Shown piece after piece: positions 1 to 8,912 of a DNA stretch of 64,000 nucleotides. Each line of letters starts with the position of its first letter. Within the stretch, counting starts at the first letter, position 1. Source of the DNA: Pedobacter sp. PACM 27299 (GTDB lineage: Bacteria; Bacteroidota; Bacteroidia; Sphingobacteriales; Sphingobacteriaceae). The DNA is taken from the NCBI RefSeq assembly GCF_001412655.1, contig NZ_CP012996.1:2914001-2978000 (forward strand). The letters are read 5' to 3'. Under the pieces are notes generated by a model. It did no database searches. It saw nothing but the letters and a program-made list of their open reading frames with translations, and was not told the DNA's origin. A program made the position numbers and the translations under genes.

Positions 1-1086
1 GCCTCTAAAGCATGGTTAGCCGATCTAAAGAACCGGCCGGAACAGTTTCTTGACTTTGTAAAGAAGGAGCTCATTGTCGACACGCAATTGGTATGGCTTC
101 AGAAGATGATCAGCTTTGAGGGATTGTCGACAATGATCGGCAGCCAGTATCCAGCCCAGCAATCAATGATGTTTGTTTTGGTGCAATTCTACCAGGGCTT
201 GGAATTCGTTTCCATGAGCAAGGTTTCTGCGGCTGACCTGCAGTACTTGCTGTTCAAAAAAGTGGTCAAGGCCTGGACTTCCGGAAATTGGAAACTGATC
301 ACAGCTGAAAATATCTGGAATGAACTCATTTGGGAGATCTGCAGTAAACGAGGGGTAACTAAGTCAGAATTTCTTAGGCGAATGCATGCGCATCAGTCCA
401 TGTTGCCGCCAGTAATGCAATTGACTTTTAAATCCCTGTGGGCTCAGGATCGTTCCGCTGTCCAGGAACGTTCAAGCATTCAGGGTCGTTCAGCAGTACA
501 GTCCGATAAAAGTTCCCAGTCAAAACCAGTGGTTACGAAATCACCAGCCGCTGCGGAGCAAAATAATAACCGGATCAATGAACCCATAAGTATTAGAAAT
601 GCAGGGTTGGTTTTACTCAATAGTTATATGGTGATGCTTTTAAGGCGCCTCAACCTCCTGGATGAAAAAATGGCTTTCTGCAATCAGGAAAGTCAATTGG
701 CTGCGGTGCATTACCTGCAGTTTTTAGTCACCGGACAAAGTCATACGGAAGAATCTTTTTTGCCGCTAAACAAATTGCTTTGCGGGATCTCTTTATCACA
801 GCCTGTAAAGGATGGAGTTAGTCTTTCTGCTGAGGATCAATTGCTTATAGAAGGACTGTTTCAAGCAGTAATCGCTCATTGGCCATCCATTGGAAAGTGT
901 TCTATGGATGGTTTTAGGGGAAACTGGCTGGTTAGAGATGGCTTGCTGACAGAGAAAGAAGACCGCTGGGAATTGACCGTTGATAAGCGGGCTTACGACC
1001 TCTTGATCAATAGATCGCCATTTTCGTTCTCCATCATCAGGCATCCATGGATGGATAAACCAGTTCATGTACACTGGCCTTATTAG
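1..1086 (+). CDS. eCIS tape-measure protein, C-terminal part (5' partial)
   Basis: The reading frame is open from base 1, so the gene begins left of the window and 361 C-terminal residues are visible. The last ~60 residues (GNWLVRDGLL, then a W-x-L-x-V-D-K-R-A-Y-D segment and IIRHPWMDKPVHVHW) match the conserved end of the contractile injection system tape-measure family, which usually closes with a hydrophobic LPWSISLIKLPWM-like stretch and VEW. These proteins line the inner tube and set particle length. A low-complexity Gln/Ser/Arg repeat around residues 145-185 looks like a spacer. It is followed 66 bp later by the next eCIS-associated gene on the same strand. The family call is from motif memory, supported by the AAA+ ATPase and DUF4157 cargo downstream. 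Confidence 0.75.
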   Translation, partial: ASKAWLADLKNRPEQFLDFVKKELIVDTQLVWLQKMISFEGLSTMIGSQYPAQQSMMFVLVQFYQGLEFVSMSKVSAADLQYLLFKKVVKAWTSGNWKLITAENIWNELIWEICSKRGVTKSEFLRRMHAHQSMLPPVMQLTFKSLWAQDRSAVQERSSIQGRSAVQSDKSSQSKPVVTKSPAAAEQNNNRINEPISIRNAGLVLLNSYMVMLLRRLNLLDEKMAFCNQESQLAAVHYLQFLVTGQSHTEESFLPLNKLLCGISLSQPVKDGVSLSAEDQLLIEGLFQAVIAHWPSIGKCSMDGFRGNWLVRDGLLTEKEDRWELTVDKRAYDLLINRSPFSFSIIRHPWMDKPVHVHWPY

Positions 1087-1151
1087 TATTAAAAATCAGG
1101 AACACCTAAAAAAATCTAAATCAATCCAATTAATGAATTAAGATCTAAATT

Positions 1152-3212
1152 ATGAACTCTTACCATCAAAACCTACATTCCGCTATCGTAGGCTCTTTAC
1201 AGAGTCTGGATATTGAAGAACAAAACCTGAAGTCGCAGGTCAATGCCTCGATGTTTACCCTGTATCATGCGCAAGGAGCCACCATTACTGCTGAACAGAA
1301 CCTGGCCGCCGCAAAAGACAGTTTTAAATTTAAGTCGACTACTCAGAGTGAGGCTGTAAAAGACAGTAATGTTTCCATCAATTTACTCAATTGTGCAACG
1401 CAGAGCAACCAATATGTAAAGCAGTCGACTACAAATATTGCAGTTTGTGCAGCAAATGTCCAGATCTCTGCTAATGCCATTGTTCGTTTGGCAAGTGACA
1501 TTGGCAGCATTTACAGTATTTTAAATGCGGCGGATTTTGACAGTGACATTTATTATCTGGCACGCGATGCACGCGAGCTGATCAATGAAACGGCGTATGA
1601 TGCGGAGTTGGCTTCACAATTGGCAATGGAAGCATCAATGCTGACTGCAGAGGTTTCTGCGGCTACCGTACTTGATATGGCCAAAGCCACTAACAATTTA
1701 ATGGCTTCCGTATTGAAAATCACGACCGCTGATTTTGATTTGGCTTCACAAGCAATAGCAACAGACAGCGCCGCAGTTTCTGCAGTCAGGTCTACAGAGA
1801 AACTAGATGAAGGAGCTCTTGAAATGGTCACTATCGCTTATAGTGCTACTAAATCTGCCTATGCATTAACGAACAGGGAATTGAACCTTGATCTGCTGGT
1901 GACCACCTCCAATACGGATGCACTTAGTTTTACAGTTGATTTTAACACCATTAAAAGTCCGTTCCCATTAGAAAAGCTGGTCAAACATCCCATGTATCCG
2001 GTAGAGCGGTATTATCTCATTGTGGTTAAGGAAAAGAAAAAGCAAACCTTTTCTATATCTAATGTAGAGCGCTTAATGAATAGTACAGAACTGATTCCTT
2101 TAGCACCTACAGATCAACATCACATCACACAGGTGGTGAATGTGTTCAGCAGTTTGAAAGAAAGCACAGATGTGGTGGCATTGGTGGATTCAGACAATGA
2201 CCCGATTGGATTAGGGAAAAGTTATGTGGTTTTCGTTATGGCAGTTTTCAGCGATGAGTACAAAAGAACCATCAATTGTTATGATGATTATTTGTCCGCT
2301 CCCTCTCAGACATTTACCTTAGCGAGTAGGCTGGAGTCTATTCCAGGTGAGGTGATTCAGGTGAGTGCTTATGATGAAAAAGACTTGTCGGATGAGGAAC
2401 GCAGGCTGGCATTAGCGTTTAAAAATGAGCAGCTGAAACAGAGACTTGGTGAGGATACGATTGTGGATTACAATTATGTGATGACTTTCTCCAGTCAGAA
2501 AAGTGCTGATACAGAATTAGAATACAGATGTATGCTGCTGCCCTTTAGTCTGGACGTGTCTGATCAATTGCTAACCAAAGAATCACTTGAGTTTTTAGTG
2601 AGGGATGAAATTGCGAAGCTGGAAGAAATTGCAGCTCAGCTTGACCCGGAGATTGCCCGATTGGAAGAAGAGGTCTATACTGAAGCGCTTAAGCTGGAAT
2701 TATTGAATAAGGAGCTTGATGTGCTGAATCAGAAATTAGCTGATTACGCCAAAGAGAAGGAACCTGTTGACGAACAAACTGCTGCCATCATCCAATCTTT
2801 GAAAGAGGAGCAAAAACTGATCGGCACACAATTAAAACAACTGCAGGATGCTCATAAAGGCAAAATTGTTCAGTTGGATTTCCTGAAGGAGGAAAAAGAA
2901 AAGCAAACGGGCTTATTATCAATGGTTGCGCCAGCAAAACCTGGTTTTCTTTTTAATGTGCCTATCGCCGAGCAGGTATATGCCGATAGCTATACGGTGG
3001 CTAAGCAGAATATAAAAGCAAAAGATAGTGATAGATTGCAATGGGTAGCCTTTTTCGGACCAGATACTACTGATAATTTCGGTAACAGGTTAAATGAACA
3101 TGAAAAATATCTTCCGGTTATTCTCTCTTATTCCAGGGCATCAGCAGACAGTGAAACTGCTTTTGTGAATGTATTGTCAGATATGGCGAATACCGATTAT
3201 TTTCCACATTAA
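1152..3212 (+). CDS. Large helical protein of the eCIS locus, function unknown
   Basis: Not recognised as a named family. The 686-residue product has no signal peptide or membrane segment. Residues 1-240 are rich in Ala, Ser, Thr and Asn and look almost wholly helical. Residues ~245-440 look globular with beta character. Residues ~505-620 form a Glu/Lys/Leu/Gln-rich coiled coil with clear heptads, followed by a small C-terminal domain with the segment FFGPDTTDNFGNRL. It lies 65 bp after the tape-measure gene and 26 bp before a smaller protein of similar composition, so it is co-transcribed with the injection-system genes. A fibre, sheath-accessory or cargo role is possible; the sequence alone does not decide. 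Confidence 0.7.
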   Translation: MNSYHQNLHSAIVGSLQSLDIEEQNLKSQVNASMFTLYHAQGATITAEQNLAAAKDSFKFKSTTQSEAVKDSNVSINLLNCATQSNQYVKQSTTNIAVCAANVQISANAIVRLASDIGSIYSILNAADFDSDIYYLARDARELINETAYDAELASQLAMEASMLTAEVSAATVLDMAKATNNLMASVLKITTADFDLASQAIATDSAAVSAVRSTEKLDEGALEMVTIAYSATKSAYALTNRELNLDLLVTTSNTDALSFTVDFNTIKSPFPLEKLVKHPMYPVERYYLIVVKEKKKQTFSISNVERLMNSTELIPLAPTDQHHITQVVNVFSSLKESTDVVALVDSDNDPIGLGKSYVVFVMAVFSDEYKRTINCYDDYLSAPSQTFTLASRLESIPGEVIQVSAYDEKDLSDEERRLALAFKNEQLKQRLGEDTIVDYNYVMTFSSQKSADTELEYRCMLLPFSLDVSDQLLTKESLEFLVRDEIAKLEEIAAQLDPEIARLEEEVYTEALKLELLNKELDVLNQKLADYAKEKEPVDEQTAAIIQSLKEEQKLIGTQLKQLQDAHKGKIVQLDFLKEEKEKQTGLLSMVAPAKPGFLFNVPIAEQVYADSYTVAKQNIKAKDSDRLQWVAFFGPDTTDNFGNRLNEHEKYLPVILSYSRASADSETAFVNVLSDMANTDYFPH

Positions 3213-3238
3213 CAGTTCATTATTAAACAAGATCCATT

Positions 3239-4075
3239 ATGAAATCCCCACAAACAATGAGAAATACATCTTTGGCTCTACAGGAGCGTTATAAAAGACA
3301 TGGCATTACTGAATTTAAAAAAAATGAACTGGATGCTTTAACGCTCCAGGTGATGAATGCGCAAGAAATTGTGGCACAATATCAATCTATTGTGACTTCT
3401 TTGACCACAAAATCCAATGATCTTCAGGCTTTCCTTGCCACAGCTACTAATGATAAAACTCAGGCCTATACCAACAAAGTACTGGTTGATCAGCTGGTGC
3501 AGAGTGCTGCAGGCTTGCTGCAAAACTCGGATATCGCCTTTAATGAAATGCTCAGGGCTAATTTAAGGACCAAAACTTTAACTTCAAATGTCAATGAAGT
3601 CATGAGTAAATTGATCTATGCTGCAGAAGTTATCAATAAATTAGCCACGCTCGTACTGAGAAAAAAGGCATTGAACCCGCTGATTTCAGACGAATTGGTC
3701 AGTATGCTGAGCACGGCTGGTACGGATGCCAACAATGCGGTAGCCGTATCGCTGGTTGCCTTACAAAGTGCTTTTGTAGCACAAGCTACAGAAATGGAAG
3801 CGGAAACGGCAGCAGGGTTGGAGTATACGCAAGCGATCAGCTTCACTAAATTGTTGACCGGAACCGTAAGAAAAGGCCATTCTGTTTCCTTACAGGGAAT
3901 TTTCTACCAGGCGTATAAGAATGCCAGCGTCAACTATATTTTAATAGAAAAGGCCAATTTCAGCACTACTAAACAATTGAATGTAGCCAAGGCAAATCTG
4001 AATACAGCACAGGTGAAACTGAAATCCCTTCAGTCTGGTTTAGCAGCAGCCAATGCAGCGGCCTTAGCTTCTTAA
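3239..4075 (+). CDS. Helical Ala-rich protein of the eCIS locus, function unknown
   Basis: 278 residues, mostly alpha-helical by composition, with Ala, Thr, Leu and Asn dominant and almost no Cys, Trp or Pro. There is no signal peptide or transmembrane segment. A basic start (LQERYKRHGITEFKKNELD) is followed by long helices and a final Ala-rich helix. Its composition resembles the N-terminal 240 residues of the preceding gene, so the two may be distant relatives or partners in one structure. The 26-bp gap to the upstream gene and the common strand point to one operon. No catalytic motif is visible. Confidence 0.7.
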   Translation: MKSPQTMRNTSLALQERYKRHGITEFKKNELDALTLQVMNAQEIVAQYQSIVTSLTTKSNDLQAFLATATNDKTQAYTNKVLVDQLVQSAAGLLQNSDIAFNEMLRANLRTKTLTSNVNEVMSKLIYAAEVINKLATLVLRKKALNPLISDELVSMLSTAGTDANNAVAVSLVALQSAFVAQATEMEAETAAGLEYTQAISFTKLLTGTVRKGHSVSLQGIFYQAYKNASVNYILIEKANFSTTKQLNVAKANLNTAQVKLKSLQSGLAAANAAALAS

Positions 4076-4142
4076 TTTACTAAATGATCGTTCACCGTTG
4101 CTGATTGCAGGAACGGTGGACTAAAGCTCTTAATTTTTGTTT

Positions 4143-5063
4143 ATGGAAGGTGTGTATAGAAACTTCTACCGGAATTTTTACAGGCGGACAAATGGTTTTA
4201 TCCCTGTTGCGCCAATGGGCCAGACGGTTTATCCAGGTGATTTTTTTCAGATTAGTAATGGACAAATGATCGTTCTTGGAAACATCTTTAGAAACCAGGT
4301 GATTGATGTTCATGAAGTAGAAATAGGCGATCAGTATCAGCTAAATCCAACCGGATGGAGTTTTAGCGATGGGGTTACTAAGCCTTATTCTGGCCGGGGA
4401 ACTGGTCGCGGACCAATTGCAGGCGAATTTGAATTCTGTAAACAAATTCTGGCCTTTGCAGGAAGAGGTAGTTTCATCTTTAAAGCCAATGAACCTGAGT
4501 CGGTGAAGATTTTGAATTGGAATGAAATACAGCAGGCGCTGATCATTCGGCTTACCCAAACTTATTATTCGTTCAGAAGCGTTTATGTGGTGAGCGAGAC
4601 TGTTGCTGCGGCAGACTGGACCTTGGCTATTGCGGGAGCCAGTCAGGCAGAGTTGGAAATTGCAACAGATGCTGAAAACTTTGGGTTGCTGGACTTATTT
4701 GGGCATCATTCTTCAAGAACGATCCAGTCCAGAGATATTGAATTTTATCAACGGGAGGAAAAGAGGAAGTCTTCTTTTTATAAAGCTAAAAAATTGGTGC
4801 TGCGGGAAGAAAGGATGGAGAATTTAATCACCGATTTAATGGTTCAGTGGCGGGATTACAATGAATGGGCAAGTAGGTTTTATGCCTATGACTATCATTA
4901 CGACCTGCATTATAATGCCAATATGGTTGCGTTTTCGGAAATCAATACACTGGATATGCTGCCCCCCAATGAACTTAATCCCAATACCGCATTACTTTAT
5001 TTTAAATGGATAGAGGCGAGCCTGGACGATGTAGAAAAACTATTTACGAGCGATGGAGAATAA
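4143..5063 (+). CDS. Conserved-looking eCIS-locus protein, function unknown
   Basis: 306 residues from the ATG at 4143; a TTG six bases upstream is in frame but less likely. The N-terminal ~180 residues look like a compact beta-rich domain (VYPGDFFQISNGQM, VLGNIF, then a Gly/Arg-rich loop SGRGTGRGP and WTLAIAGASQAELEIA). After a basic linker at ~205-225 (REEKRKSSFYKAKKL), the C-terminus is helical and aromatic-rich (YAYDYHYDLHYNAN). The last 11 bases overlap the start of the AAA+ ATPase gene, which suggests translational coupling and a functional link with the ATPase. I do not recognise the family. A structural cap or spike-adjacent protein are guesses only. Confidence 0.7.
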   Translation: MEGVYRNFYRNFYRRTNGFIPVAPMGQTVYPGDFFQISNGQMIVLGNIFRNQVIDVHEVEIGDQYQLNPTGWSFSDGVTKPYSGRGTGRGPIAGEFEFCKQILAFAGRGSFIFKANEPESVKILNWNEIQQALIIRLTQTYYSFRSVYVVSETVAAADWTLAIAGASQAELEIATDAENFGLLDLFGHHSSRTIQSRDIEFYQREEKRKSSFYKAKKLVLREERMENLITDLMVQWRDYNEWASRFYAYDYHYDLHYNANMVAFSEINTLDMLPPNELNPNTALLYFKWIEASLDDVEKLFTSDGE

Positions 5064-6408
5064 TACCGCATTACTGGTGCTGAGACAAGAGATGGATTGG
5101 TTATCCGCTGTTATTACCCAATGTATGACCAGTTATTTCTTACAGGAAGGACACGAAAAAGAATGGACGGCTATTCCAATGCCAGATCTGTCCTTGCAGG
5201 ATGGTCCTTATGCGGATGCAGTTAGAGAATGGAATCTGGATATCTATTCGAGATTGGCGATCGCGCTGAGTATGGCTCCACATCTTTGTCCGGAAGTGCT
5301 TGACCTGTTTTTTACCAAAAATAAATTGCACGACCGCGGTTTTACGGAATTTGGCGGGCTGGTTGCTAAAGATCATAATGGCTTTTTACCTACCGGTGAT
5401 ACCTTGTGTTTTTTAATCACTGTACATCATCCAGAACTGCGTTACGAGGTAATGAACTTGCTGGGGAAATCGCATATTCTGATCAAAGAAGAGGTGCTGA
5501 TACTCACTGAAACTGAAATTAATCTGCCCAGGTTTAGAGGTCAGCTGAGTTTAAGTGAAAGCTGGTTGAATTATTTTCTGACCGGTGAGCGGCAAATGGC
5601 AGAAAATAGTGCTTCGTTTCCCGCACAGCACATTCACACGGAAATGGAATGGGATGATGTGGTACTGGATCGTTTGGTGCTGGAACAGCTGAATGAAATC
5701 ACTTCCTGGCTGGCACATGGGCCTATCCTGATGGAAGACTGGGGTTTGAAGAAACAGCTTAAGCCAGGATATCGGGCTTTGTTTTATGGGCCACCAGGTA
5801 CCGGTAAAACCTTAACGGCAACTTTGATCGGTAAAACCTCCGGCCGCAAAGTTTATAAAATAGACTTGTCTATGTTAGTCTCCAAATATATTGGAGAAAC
5901 AGAAAAGAATTTATCCAGGGTGTTTGATATCGCTCAGCATCAGCATTGGATTCTGTTTTTTGATGAGGCAGATGCCTTATTTGGAAAGCGGAGCACTGCT
6001 GATTCAGCAAACGACAGACATGCCAACCAACAAACCGCTTATCTATTGCAGCGGATTGAAGATTTTCCTGGTGTGGTTATTCTGGCGACTAACCTCAAGG
6101 CGAATATGGATGAAGCTTTTGCGAGGAGGTTTCAAGCGATCATTCATTTTACCCTGCCTTCGGTGGAGGAACGATATGAACTTTGGAAAAAAGCTTTTTC
6201 TGGCATCTGTAAACTGGATGAAAATATAGATCTCTATGCCATTGCAAAAGATTATCCGCTGACTGGAGGTGCGATGATTAATGTGTTGAGGTTCTGTGCA
6301 TTATCAGTAATTAGCAGGGCCGGTACTGTGGTTCGTCAAGGTGAGCTCCTGGCAGGTATTAAAAGAGAGTTTAAGAAAGAGAACCGAACGTTGATCAATT
6401 CCATATGA
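5053..6408 (+). CDS. eCIS-associated AAA+ ATPase
   Basis: A 451-residue P-loop ATPase of the kind found at the end of nearly every eCIS cluster (Afp15/Pvc15-like role: particle assembly or cargo loading, cytoplasmic). Walker A GPPGTGKT is at residues 246-253. Walker B with FFDEADALF is near 302-310. Sensor 1 is in ILATNLKANMD and an arginine-finger-like ARRF follows, then a helical lid domain. The N-terminal ~210 residues are a less conserved helical domain. Start ATG at 5053 lies inside the end of the upstream gene (11-base overlap). All three nucleotide-binding motifs are intact. Confidence 0.85.
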   Translation: MENNTALLVLRQEMDWLSAVITQCMTSYFLQEGHEKEWTAIPMPDLSLQDGPYADAVREWNLDIYSRLAIALSMAPHLCPEVLDLFFTKNKLHDRGFTEFGGLVAKDHNGFLPTGDTLCFLITVHHPELRYEVMNLLGKSHILIKEEVLILTETEINLPRFRGQLSLSESWLNYFLTGERQMAENSASFPAQHIHTEMEWDDVVLDRLVLEQLNEITSWLAHGPILMEDWGLKKQLKPGYRALFYGPPGTGKTLTATLIGKTSGRKVYKIDLSMLVSKYIGETEKNLSRVFDIAQHQHWILFFDEADALFGKRSTADSANDRHANQQTAYLLQRIEDFPGVVILATNLKANMDEAFARRFQAIIHFTLPSVEERYELWKKAFSGICKLDENIDLYAIAKDYPLTGGAMINVLRFCALSVISRAGTVVRQGELLAGIKREFKKENRTLINSI

Positions 6409-6433
6409 TATTGTTTTTAAAAAGAGGTAGATC

Positions 6434-7900
6434 ATGAAAATACAGGAGCTTAAAACATCAAAAGCGATCAGTCATACGGCTGCTAGCAATTTGATACCAG
6501 CACAACATGAGAAAGCGATATTCCAATTTGAGGATAAGCGTGAGGAAGCTGTGGTGCAAAGAAAGCTGCAGGATGTTGCCAGTGCTTTTAAGCAGCAATC
6601 GGTAGCACAGAAGAGTAATCGAACAGGCTTGCCAGATCAATTGAAAAGTGGTATAGAAAATCTTTCCGGGCTTTCGATGGACGATGTAAACGTGCATTAT
6701 AATTCCAGTAAACCAGCCCAATTACAAGCTCATGCCTATGCACAGGGGACAGAGATCCACCTCGCCGCAGGGCAGGAAAAGCATTTGCCGCATGAAGCCT
6801 GGCATGTGGTACAGCAAAAACAAGGTCGGGTAAAAGCGACGGTGCAAATGAAAGGGATAGGTGTAAACAACGATAAGACATTAGAGCATGAAGCCGATGT
6901 CATGGGCGCGAAGGCTATTCAAAGTTCCTTAAAAAAGGGTTTAACAGGATGGAGCCCAGGAAACCGTAGCGAAGTAAGGCAAAACAAGTGTGCTGCATGC
7001 ACGGTAAAAAAAGTTAGTCCGCAAAGAAGAAGTAACCATAAGGTGCTGCAAAGAATGCCCTGTGAAGGAGGTAGAAGTTATTACAGAAAGACACCAGAAG
7101 TTTTAGCAAACCACATCAATGCGCAAAGTAAACATGCAATGCCAGTAACCGAGGAAGAAGCTCATTTACTCTGCTGTTCGTTTTGCAAGGCCCAGATGGA
7201 AGGGTTCACACCAATGGCAGAAGATGTATTGCGCTGGTCTCCTCGTGCAGAAGAGCTTGGTCATAAAAATAAAGCAGATAGAAATAATGAAACTTTATTT
7301 TTTGAAGAATGTTTTTGGCTGGCCTCAGATACTTCCTATTTTGAGCATATAGGGCTGAGCAACCAGGGCGGTATTTTCTTTATCAATCAGGATTTTATGA
7401 CCAAAGTTTCGAAACAACTCGAGGTACCTAACATCGCTTACCCTGTGCTTCCTAACCGATTAACATATAACAGGGCACAGTTTGTCGCCTCAGCAGTTTA
7501 CAATGCCATAAAGAAACCTGGGAGTGATGTTAAAGCAAATCAATTGGGAGGTCAGTTGAAAATCCCGGATGTGATTAAATGTGCAGATGGTAAAGTACAG
7601 GTCTATGATGTGAAATTTGATTATAAAGGAAGTAATGATGTGCTGAAAAACGCTCAGGCCAATGCTTATAATAAGATTTCTATCGGATTAAAGGGAAGTA
7701 AAGCGAGTGCTCAAGCTAAGGATTTGCCCTTAATCACTCAGGAAACCTGCGACTGTGATCCAACTTATGCTTATGAACGTCAAATGGAAATTAATAAAGG
7801 CATCGCCAGGCATGCACATCATCCAGCTACAGTTGCGGCCGCTGCAGCTTCAACATCCAGTTTAAGTGACCGTTTGGATGAACTTGGCAAACCGCGATAA
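6434..7900 (+). CDS. eCIS cargo: DUF4157 domain plus PD-(D/E)xK-like nuclease end
   Basis: 488 residues and probably a toxin carried by the injection system. Residue ~30 starts FQFEDKRE, a motif shared with the next gene and typical of eCIS cargo N-termini. Residues ~72-160 are a DUF4157 (eCIS core) domain with HEAWH at 120-124, fitting HExxH, and an acidic EHEAD near 151. A Cys-rich middle (CAAC near 192, CCSFC near 247) could bind metal. The C-terminal part has IPD at 377-379, then VYDVKFD with D392 and K394, then QANAYNKI. This D-(12)-D-x-K plus Q pattern is that of VRR-NUC-type PD-(D/E)xK nucleases seen in T6SS toxins. No adjacent immunity gene is evident, which fits eCIS cargo. Confidence 0.75.
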   Translation: MKIQELKTSKAISHTAASNLIPAQHEKAIFQFEDKREEAVVQRKLQDVASAFKQQSVAQKSNRTGLPDQLKSGIENLSGLSMDDVNVHYNSSKPAQLQAHAYAQGTEIHLAAGQEKHLPHEAWHVVQQKQGRVKATVQMKGIGVNNDKTLEHEADVMGAKAIQSSLKKGLTGWSPGNRSEVRQNKCAACTVKKVSPQRRSNHKVLQRMPCEGGRSYYRKTPEVLANHINAQSKHAMPVTEEEAHLLCCSFCKAQMEGFTPMAEDVLRWSPRAEELGHKNKADRNNETLFFEECFWLASDTSYFEHIGLSNQGGIFFINQDFMTKVSKQLEVPNIAYPVLPNRLTYNRAQFVASAVYNAIKKPGSDVKANQLGGQLKIPDVIKCADGKVQVYDVKFDYKGSNDVLKNAQANAYNKISIGLKGSKASAQAKDLPLITQETCDCDPTYAYERQMEINKGIARHAHHPATVAAAAASTSSLSDRLDELGKPR

Positions 7901-7923
7901 CCTTAATTTTATCTTGTTGAAAT

Positions 7924-8838
7924 ATGAATACCCACCTTGAAAAAGAACAGCTGACTAAAGTTTTTTCGGCTTCAAACGATCACCTTCAGATGAAGCGGAA
8001 GGATCAACCGACATTCCAATTTGTAGATAACCGACCGCAAGTGATGGACCAAATCTCAAGACAAGAGATGGCCAATAATAGTCTTCAGGTTAGGTCATCT
8101 GCTCAATTAAAGGTCATCCAGCGGCAAGGTCTTGCTCATCATCCGATACAATTAACAAAGGGACGGAATAAGTATTTAGATAAAAGCAGAGATCCTAAAC
8201 GGAAATTAACACACAAAAGGTCTTTAACTGCTTATGGTAAACTGAATAAATTTGGTAAAAGTCACCAGGGACCACACCGGATCTCACATGTGACGACTAG
8301 TGTAATGATTGATGTCGCTCAACAGCAAAATAGAAAATTAAGCAGTTTGCTGAACTCGAAAATCATCATGAGGCCAAGAATAAATAACCATATTCTAAGA
8401 GAAGGACTGAGACAGAAAGGGGCGCAGCCAATGACCGCTTTATTGAGAGAGAGGAAAATAGCTTATTTAACCAGATATAAAAGACTTTATGCGAAAGCAC
8501 AGAGAGGTGACGAAAAGGCCGCGGCGCAATTGATCGAGATGCAGGCGCTACAAACCTACAAGTGGGTAGAGGGCGCAGCCACGCCGGCAGAAATGGCCGG
8601 GAAAGGCGAGCGTAGAGGAGTTGCTGCAGATGATCTAGAGAAAGCCCGGCATCTAAAAAAAGGAGAGGAACTGCCAGCAGGTTTAAAAACTGTAGATACT
8701 TCTGGAATGAATAAACCTGAAAAAAAAATGCAGGCAGGTAGGTTTAGGCAATATGGTAGGGTTGTGGACAATGAGGCGCTTTCAGATGCTGAATCAGTTG
8801 GCAGCGAATCTGATTCTGATGTGGAAATGGAAGAATAA
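7924..8838 (+). CDS. Probable second eCIS cargo protein, unknown activity
   Basis: 304 residues. The N-terminal ~75 residues resemble an eCIS cargo leader: FQFVDNRP at about 31-38, followed by QEMANNSLQVRSSAQLKVIQRQ. The middle is strongly basic (KGRNKYLDKSRDPKRKLTHKR) with a conserved-looking GKSHQGPHRISH near 110-121. The C-terminus ends in a Ser/Asp/Glu tail (ESDSDVEMEE). There is no signal peptide or membrane helix. It lies 23 bp after the DUF4157 cargo gene and is the last gene of the locus. A nucleic-acid-acting toxin fits the charge pattern, but no catalytic family is recognised. Confidence 0.65.
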   Translation: MNTHLEKEQLTKVFSASNDHLQMKRKDQPTFQFVDNRPQVMDQISRQEMANNSLQVRSSAQLKVIQRQGLAHHPIQLTKGRNKYLDKSRDPKRKLTHKRSLTAYGKLNKFGKSHQGPHRISHVTTSVMIDVAQQQNRKLSSLLNSKIIMRPRINNHILREGLRQKGAQPMTALLRERKIAYLTRYKRLYAKAQRGDEKAAAQLIEMQALQTYKWVEGAATPAEMAGKGERRGVAADDLEKARHLKKGEELPAGLKTVDTSGMNKPEKKMQAGRFRQYGRVVDNEALSDAESVGSESDSDVEMEE

Positions 8839-8912
8839 TCCTTGTAAATCGTTTTTATAGAAAAAACCGGAGTTACATCTTTTTTTATTAGATTCGGTTT
8901 TGCCTAACCTAA

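Noticed and set aside
4093..4118. Hairpin caccgtt/aacggtg between two eCIS genes
   Set aside because: Only 7 bp, no T-run; not enough for a terminator call.
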